Positions 32,101 through 41,100 of a stretch of DNA of 64,000 nucleotides are shown here, piece by piece. Below the pieces are notes generated by a model. It was not told where the DNA came from. It ran no database searches and was given only the letters and a program-made list of their open reading frames with translations. Source of the stretch: Conchocele bisecta. Lineage: Eukaryota; Mollusca; Bivalvia; Lucinida; Thyasiridae. The stretch lies in the NCBI GenBank assembly GCA_029237695.1, contig CM055272.1, positions 10,590,042 through 10,654,041 of the forward strand, read 5' to 3'. Numbering within the stretch: position 1 is the first letter of the stretch; each line of letters opens with the position of its first letter. The position numbers and the translations under genes are program-made.

Positions 32101-35100
32101 TAAACTTCACACAGGCATAGAAGACGACCCAAAGGTGTATCGCGCGCAAGAATGACAACTCTTGCGTCGTTAATTTCTTAGTTATCTCCCTTTGTTGTTT
32201 CGTGCACTGATTTCGTGTCCGGAGCATAACTCGAACACCCTTGGTAATATTTTCATGAAACTTCACACATGCATAGACCACGACCCTAAAGGTGTGTCAC
32301 GCAAGAATGGTAACTCTTGCATCGCTAATTTTTAAGTTATCTCCCTTTGTTTTTCCGCGCACTGATTTTGTCTTCGGCGCATAACTCGAACACCCTTTTT
32401 TCAAACTACAATCTGGGGAGGGGGATACACATGCGCTTGTCGACAAGCGTCCATTTCTAGTTTCTTATGAGATCCTCGCCTAATGTTTTATTTTCTGTAG
32501 TGACCTTATTTACATGTTTATTACACAACTGCAATATTTTTAATACATAGAGGATATTCCATCATACATTTTGAATAGCGGGAAATAATACATGAGTGTG
32601 TGTCGGCTTCCGCTTAAGCAATGAGTGAGCATAGCGAACGAGTTGCTTGCAGGGAAGCTGACGGACACAAGTGTATTAATTATGTCCGCTATTCAAACAT
32701 GTACAATTGAATATCCTATATACATGTATTACACTTCCACGGCGGATATATATGCACATTTAGTCTATTTTTTACATTATAATCAATGAATCTTGGTGTA
32801 CGCATGAATAATTACACAATTACGCGTTTCCCGCTTTTTGGCGTTACGTTGAGTGACAATGTGCACAATTACGGGTGTTCTCTTCACTGTGTATTATTTG
32901 TGAGGAGTTGATTACAGATTTTCTCTCACAGTGAAACCTGTACAAATTACTAACAAGAGTGTAATAAATGGTGTTAATACACTGCGAAGGACCGTTTACG
33001 CAATATAATTATATTAAGATCTTACAAGTCCAGTCCTCTGGAGTGAACAGAGACGTCGAGTCCTCGGACACAATACAGCCGGAGTCGAAGGTCTGCTCGT
33101 ACGGTGAGAGCGGTTTGGTGAGGAACTGCATCGCAAACATGTACACAATGCCCTGGAGTTGTCTGAAACAGAACATGCCATGTACTACTGTCTGTTTCAC
33201 GAAAGCTGCCCAAATTTTACGGCCATATAAACAATTTGAAAACAATATTATTTTCGATAATATTAAATTAAAGGAAAATTTAAGAATGAGCCTTCTTTTT
33301 ATTTCGTGAAATTTGGTCAAATATTGGTTTTATTACGAAAAATTGATTTCTCATGGGAATTTAACATGGGGGAAAAAGATGTAGACGAGTGTGGGAGGAG
33401 TCAAAAAACGAAAAAATTTGGAAATTGACTCCGAAACCTGGCTAGATAGCTTGGAAATGATCTAACTAAGAAAACAAAAGTTAAATTTTGAAAATCGGTC
33501 CAGGATTACTGAAATTCTAAAAAATGTCCCCATGTTAAATCCCCATAGACATCTTCACTCTATATGGCAGTATGGGGATTTAACATGGGGAAATTGTTTT
33601 TTCGCAATAAAATCAATATTTGACCAAATTTCACGAAATAAAAAGAAGGCTCATTCTTAAATTTTCCTTTAATTTAATATTATCAAAAAAAATACTGTTT
33701 TTGAATTGTTTATATAGCCGTAAAATTTGGGCAGCTTTCGTGAAACAGACAGTAGGCTACTGGCACACCACAGGGCATTACGGTAATAACCCTACGTATT
33801 CGGACACTACTTGTTTTCGGAAAGCAAATTGTATTCAAATACTTTATGATTGTGATACACAAGTACAACCATAGTGTACTAATGCTAGATATTGGGGACA
33901 CTTCCTTGTGGGCAACATATGGCTGCCCACAAAAATGTGTCCCAATATCTAGGGTCGATTATTTATATGTTTTTTCTCCAGAATAAGTGTGTCGGAATAT
34001 GTAGGGTTATTACAGTATTATAACAAGTTCATCATGTGACTACGTCTGTGATGTGCAGAGAAAGGTGATAAATACTTTCAGAGACAATTGGTGTAATGTA
34101 TATGTGTATTATTTTTCTGCTCCAATATGTGCATATCACTACTCTAATAGAACATCACATGAACAATTATGTGGAAAAAAACACCCGACAAACCCTGCAT
34201 GGAATTGTATGATCATGAGGCAGAGATGTTAGTTTGAGCAATTATAAAATACAGTGGAACCTCTGACCCGGCTTACAGAGTTTCCACCTGAATTGTGCAA
34301 GCAAGACACGTTTCTGTGCTTTGTAATCGGGATCAGACATTTTTAACCTTAATGTATGGCGTCCAGTGCAGACCCTGATCAAACTACATGGATGCATGCA
34401 CATGCTGGTCTGGATCTACACTGGTCGGTCATAAAATCCATAAGTCCAAGTTCTCCAGTCACAGATGTATTTGAGCCAGTCAGTTTAAGACGAGGCTACA
34501 ATTGGATCTGGAGGCCGTTTCACTAAACTTTGTACGACTAAAAGGTGAAAATTTAGAATCGTCTGGAAATTTCAATTGATGGATTTACATTTATTGAACA
34601 TAGCCGCCTATGTTATATGCAGCCTATGTTCAATACATGTACATCCAACAATTGAAGAAAACATTATTAATGTGACATTTACAGACTATCATAAGTTTGC
34701 ACTTGCGAACATTTTAGTCATACAAAGTTTACTGAAACGAGCCCCAGTAGCCGATTTCACCAACATTGCAAAGTATACTTTTCTAGCAAAGTATATTTTG
34801 AGGGAGTAATCATTTTTTTCCTGAAATGCATTATTTCATATAGAACTAACAACTGCATATATTTGATGATTAAAAGTGTGCAGAATTATTATACTGAATT
34901 TATTAACATTATCACAGCCAAATTGGCTGTGATAATGTAATAAATTCAGTATAATAAAAATTAATAAATTTATCCTAAAATTGAATATTTCTCCCTCAAA
35001 GTATACTTTGCTAGATAAAAAATATACTTTGCAATGTTGGTGAAATAGGCTACTGGTCTCTACTAGCTACAGCTACAGGTGGATAAAGTGTGGCACGGAT

Positions 35101-38100
35101 GGCAATAGAATATTTCCTAATTATGTTAGAAAAATTCTGAAAGTCGGAGAAATAAAAAATTCCATGAAAACAAATACCGGTAATCCCCTAAAATTAATAG
35201 ATCTTTAGAAGCAATTTTTGGTTTTCATGGCAAGTTTTATTTCTCTGATATTCTGCTGGTTTCTAAATAATTAAATAGTAAAGATGTGCAACCATTTTAC
35301 CACCCCAGCCACACTTTAGTTTACCTTATACATGTACCCTGTCTGGTTCTACTATGTTCATGAATATGGGTCACAGATGTGGGTGTAAATTAGTAAATTG
35401 ATATATCAGATTCCAAAACACGCAATAAATTTGGTGTATTTTTATAAATACCAGAATTTATGAATGTTTTCACAATGCCTCGCATAATTTAATTTGCAAT
35501 ATTAAACAAAACACTATTGTTCAGTGTAGTTACAATGATATTATGTAATACATAGTAACATAATGCACACATTGCATGACAACCCGATACTGTGGGTCTG
35601 TGACTGTAGAAATGCAGTGTGTGACGATACATGTACGACCGATGTAGATTCATGTTGTCAGCCTGTGCGGGTGTGCTGAGTGATCAGGGTCTGCGTTGTT
35701 GTTAGTGAAACACGTTAATCACGGCCATTACAGTACCGAATAGTAGACACCCTATACGACAACATGACTGCATTAGCAGAGCAGGACCCGCGGCTAAAAA
35801 AAATAATGTCCGAGCTTGTTATTCCAGATACTCGAAATCAGACAGTTTGATTGGTCGAGGCTGTCCTGATTTTGAGCAAGAGAATGGAGAATGCATTCAG
35901 AAAGGTTCGTGAGCACGGACCGAGAAGCAAGACTGGCCGTTTCGCGATGCCTCCAGTAACAGCCACCTATAAAACGTACCCGGATACTATACACAAACCG
36001 GAGCTTGTTGCCTCGGCAACCGGGTAGGTGACCTCGACCGCGAGCTCCATGGAGATGGGATATATAGCGAGGCCGAACCCGCCGAATAGCGCCGCTGCTA
36101 TGGCAACTGCCACGTGCTGGTCCCTCAACCTGGAAACCTGTCCACAGAATTGTCACTGTGATTAGACTAGATGGCCGTGGCCTGCATGTCGCGCCTTGTG
36201 GCGAGGCATGGACACTAAAAAAAGAGATATAGTATAACGAAAAACTTTAACCAAAAAACTTAACCAAAAACTTTAACCGGACACACATACGTACGTATGT
36301 ACGCCAAAGTGCCGACTATATCGCGCTTACCGCAAGCGGGCGCGACAAAAAATTTAACCAAAAACTTCAAAGTAATTTGACCTTGACATTGGGCACAGGG
36401 GCCACACGGGAGGGGGGTAGAATGAAAATATAGATGATGATAAACACCCATGTGAAGTTTCAAGGTAATGGGCAAAGCAGTTGCAGAGATATAGTATAAC
36501 GAAAAACTTTAACCAAAAAACTTAACCAAAAACTTAACCAAACAACTTAACCAAAAACTTCAAAGTAATTTGACCTTGACATTGGGCACAGGGGCCGCAC
36601 GGGAGGGAGGTAGAATGAAAATATAGATGATGATAAACACCCATGTGAAGTTTCAAGGTAATGGACAAAGCAGTTGCAAAGATATAGTACAACGAAAAAC
36701 TTTAACCAAAAAACTTAACCAAAAACTTCAAAGTAATTTGAACTTGACATTGGGCACAGGGGCCGCACGGGAGGGGGGTAGAATGAAAATATAGATGATG
36801 ATAAACACCCATGTGAAGTTTCAAGGTAATGGGCAAAGCAGTTGCAGAGATATAGTATAACGAAAAACTTTAACCAAAAAACTTAACCAAAACTTTAACC
36901 AAAAAACTTAACCAAAAAGCTTAACCAAATACTTTAACCAAAAAACTTAACCAAAAAATATAGATGATGATAAACACCCATGTGAAGTTTCAAGGTAATG
37001 GGCAAAGCAGTTGTAGAGATATAGTATAACGATAAAAATTAACCATAAAAATTTAACCGAAGAACTTAACCAAAAACCTTAACCAAAAAACTTAACCAAA
37101 CAACTTAACCAAAAACTTTAACCGGACACACGTACATACGTACGTACGTACGTACGTACGCCAAAGTTCCGACTATATCGCGCTTTCCGCAAGCGGACAA
37201 AAAAGCGGACAAAAAATTAGGCTTATGGCATTGATGACCAGCGTAGACCCAGACCAGGCTAAGCATCTGATAATAGTGTGGTTATCAGGCTGCAGGAATG
37301 TGTTGGCAGATCAGGAGCCAGACTGGCCACAAATGCCATAAGCCATGTTTCTCCAATCACAGTCACACATATGCCAATGACTAGACACTGTATAGGCCCT
37401 TATCCCATCGAAATATTGAGTTTTTAAAACAATGGAATACCTTTGATATTTGGTGTATACACCTTTGGTAATCTATTTATAGAGATCTGGTCCTATGCTG
37501 TATTTTAGCGTTACTGAATGGAACTAAAATTGCAATAAATTAATAATAATTGTGAAAATATGAATGTGGCAAATAACACAGTCCTGGATCACATTGCATA
37601 TATATGTAGGATGATCTGTAGCCTATTTCATCAACATTGCAAAGTATACTTTACTAGCAAAGTATACTTTGAGGGAGAAATCATTTATTTTTCCTGAAAA
37701 GCATTATTTCATATAGAACTAACAAATGCATGTATTTCATGATTAAAAGTATGCAGAATTATTATACTGAATTTATTACATTATCACAGCCATAATGGCT
37801 GTGATAATGTAATAAATTCAGTATAATAAAAATTAATAAATTTATCAGAAAATTTAAAATTTCTCCCTCAAAGTATACTTTGCTACTAAAGTATACTTTG
37901 CAATGTTGATGAAATAGGCTACTGGTCCTGATTGATCAAGTGTTGATAGGTTGATGAAATGGGCTACAGGATCAACACTCGTCGAAAACACTATAGTAGC
38001 TCCTTTTCAGAACAAATCACTCGCCCTGTTTACAAACATTAATGCCATAAAATATACAATTTGGACCGGATTTCTGTAAATAAATTCAATATAGGAATGA

Positions 38101-41100
38101 ATGGCCTTTTTGTGGCATTAATCGGGGTATAAACTTGGAAAAGTCGCGGGAATACTGGACGAAGGCCGGAAGGCCTCGTCCAGTATTCCCGCGACTTTTC
38201 CAAGTTTATATCCCCGATAAATTCCACAAAAAGGCCATTCATTCCTTATAATTCCAGCATTTGAAATAAATTCATCAAGAAAATGTGTTTATTTTCCGTT
38301 TTCTTAAGAATTATTTTAACTGCACCTGACGGTTACGGAAAGTAGTTCGGCATGGAGTTTACTGGGATATAAATTTTGGACGGAGACTTGCAACGGACCA
38401 ATCAAATGTTAGGGAATTGTGTAAATATTTTTGTGCTGGAATTATACGGAGATAACTGACTATGATCCCTCATTTACGTATGTACGTAAAATGTGATATA
38501 ATACAGGCGATATACTATGGGAGGTAACAACCTGAGTGAAGCCTATGCCCGCTAGTACGGCTAGAGCGAAGGACACCTTGACGACCTCCTCGAAGTGTTT
38601 CGTCCTGTCCACGTACAGGCCCGCCAGCAGCGACAGCACCAGCCCCGTAAATATCATCAGGGCCCCGCAGATCCCCGCAAACTCCTGTCGTGTGCACGCA
38701 ATCATAAATGTGGCTGTGACCGGAGAAAGCCACACTGGCCACAAATCAAGTAAGTCCCATTTCTCAAGTCACGGACACATATAGAAACACTGACGACATA
38801 ATGCACAACAACGTTTCGGTCTTGTTCATGTATGAAGGAAGATAGAAAAGCAGAATTGCAGTAGAAGTTCTCTACACCAGACACCGTGACATACAACCAC
38901 GAGTTGAAGTCTAATGTATTCCACTGTCATGATAATGCTTGCTCATGATTTCAAAGTATAAAACTCCAAACTTGGACTGCTGCTCATATAATACACAAGT
39001 AACATCAAAATATCGTTAAATTGATCAATTCCTAAGTAGTCTGTAGACACACGGAAACACAATGACATATCTCTGGCTTTGGTATTACATCTACCTTCAT
39101 TGTCTGCGGAGTTTCACAAAACTTATTGTGTGCTCTGTAGCCTATTTCTCCCTCAAAGTATACTTTGCTACTAAAGTATACTTTGCAATGTTGATGAAAT
39201 GGGCTACTGAAGTCTTTGTCAATGTTCGAAGATACTAAAGATTTTTAAAATCATTGAAATTAAGAAGGAAAACTACGTGGCTGTGACTGGATAAATAGGA
39301 CTTATGGGTGGTTTTACAACCAGTGTAAATCCAGATCAGCCTGTGCATCCGCACAGTCTGATCAGGATCTGCACTGTTCGCCATTCCATCAATGAAGCAT
39401 ACGTCATGATTTTAACAAAGAATATGTGGTAGATCGTTATCAGGTGACCGGAGTGTGCTATCTGATCAGAGAGATGCCCTGGTCACACATCCCATAAGCC
39501 CCATTTCTCCATTCACAGCCTGCTACATGTGATAATTATTACAATTACAGTGGAACCCCTCTAAACCGGATCCTCAGAGGGTAAAATATAGATGTTTACC
39601 TTAGATGTGTTTCGCTGTTATGTATCTCTGATTACAATGACTTTTCATGATTGCAAAACACTAGAATGTGTCATGAAGTGCTCACATGTCTGATTTACAG
39701 TGGAACGTCTCCAAACTGGACACCCTGGGACCTCCCTGGGGACCTCCCTGGGGACCTCCCAGGGTGTCCGGTTTGGAGAGGTTCCACTGTACTAATACTT
39801 ACGTCCGAGTATCCTCGGGGACAGAGAATTTGTTCGAGAAATGATGCCAGCGCGGTGAACAATGCAAGGCCTGCGCCAAAACACAGGTTTAATACCATGT
39901 AGTCTTTGTTACGGATGATCTGAATAAATAAATCAAGACAAACACAGGTTTAATCTCATGTATTCGTTCGTTAGAAAACAAACATAATATGTAAAACCGG
40001 TGCAGATATTGCAGGAAATTCAAAGTCAAAAGTTATGACATAACAAAAATTGACAGAGCAATGTTTAGTGGTTATTTCGGTGTTTGGTTGCATTGCGACT
40101 TCACACAAACATGTATATTGAAATTATATGCAGATTATTAATCTATGATGGACAGAATTAAGTTTTGAATGGCATTGTAATATAGAAAATAACAGGTAAC
40201 CAAACATGAACCAAAATACGGCAAATATAAAAGTTCCACTCCATTATAATTATTTACATCATTGGATGAAAAAAACGTTATACAATGAAACGGATTAATA
40301 CACTACAATAAAAATCTACAACCGAATGGCGAATGTGTGATGAAAAAGTCTATTCGGACTTGCCGACAGTACTTTAAAAGCGATTGAAACAATGTAATTT
40401 AATCATTTACGGTAATATTACATAACGTTTGACAACTAAAACTGCTCGTGGCAACATAGATTGCCTGTGAATAATTAATTGTTGACTACTGTACGCAATT
40501 ATGCGATTTACTTCATTGAACCGATATGTTATTGTTTGCGCAAATGAACCATCTTTCTAATGACATATTTCAAGATTGATTTGACCAAATGGTTCTTTAG
40601 ACATGTTAGATATGAACACAGCCCTAAATCTTTCTCACTGCACCTCATACTTTATTACGGATGATCTGAATAAACAAATCAACACAAACACCAGGCCCGT
40701 AGCCAGGGGGGGTCGGAGCGGTCAAACGACACCCCCGCCCAGCCTCAAGGTCCACTTTTTTAGCCTCTAGGTCCACTTTTTAGACCCCCCTAGATATCTC
40801 AGGCCCCTTGGGCCTTCAAAACGACCCCCCCTTCAAACATGTCTGGCTACAGGCCTGAACACTGGTTTAATCCTTTCAATCCTGTATATCCTACATTGGG
40901 TTTTCATACTAATTCCATTATTAAATGATAAAATGTGGATTTTTTAGAGGTGAATAATAGCGACAGATACTGTAGATCCTGATGAGACGGCTCGTTACGA
41001 GCCGGCTCATCTGGATCTACTGTGTTTGCACATGTTGGCTTTCTGGCCTCTAGGGTTGAAAGGGTTAATATCATAAATTAGTGCATGTGATAAGTAGACA

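Noticed and set aside
29505..32281. Minus-strand frames starting MQELSFLCTTHLRVV
   Set aside because: Translation of a dispersed 150-bp repeat inside an intron; not conserved as protein beyond the DNA similarity.
35999..36130. Alternative acceptor at 36129/36130 and donor at 35998 for the transporter exon
   Set aside because: They break phase with neighbouring exons and drop conserved residues; 36137 and 35980 restore both.
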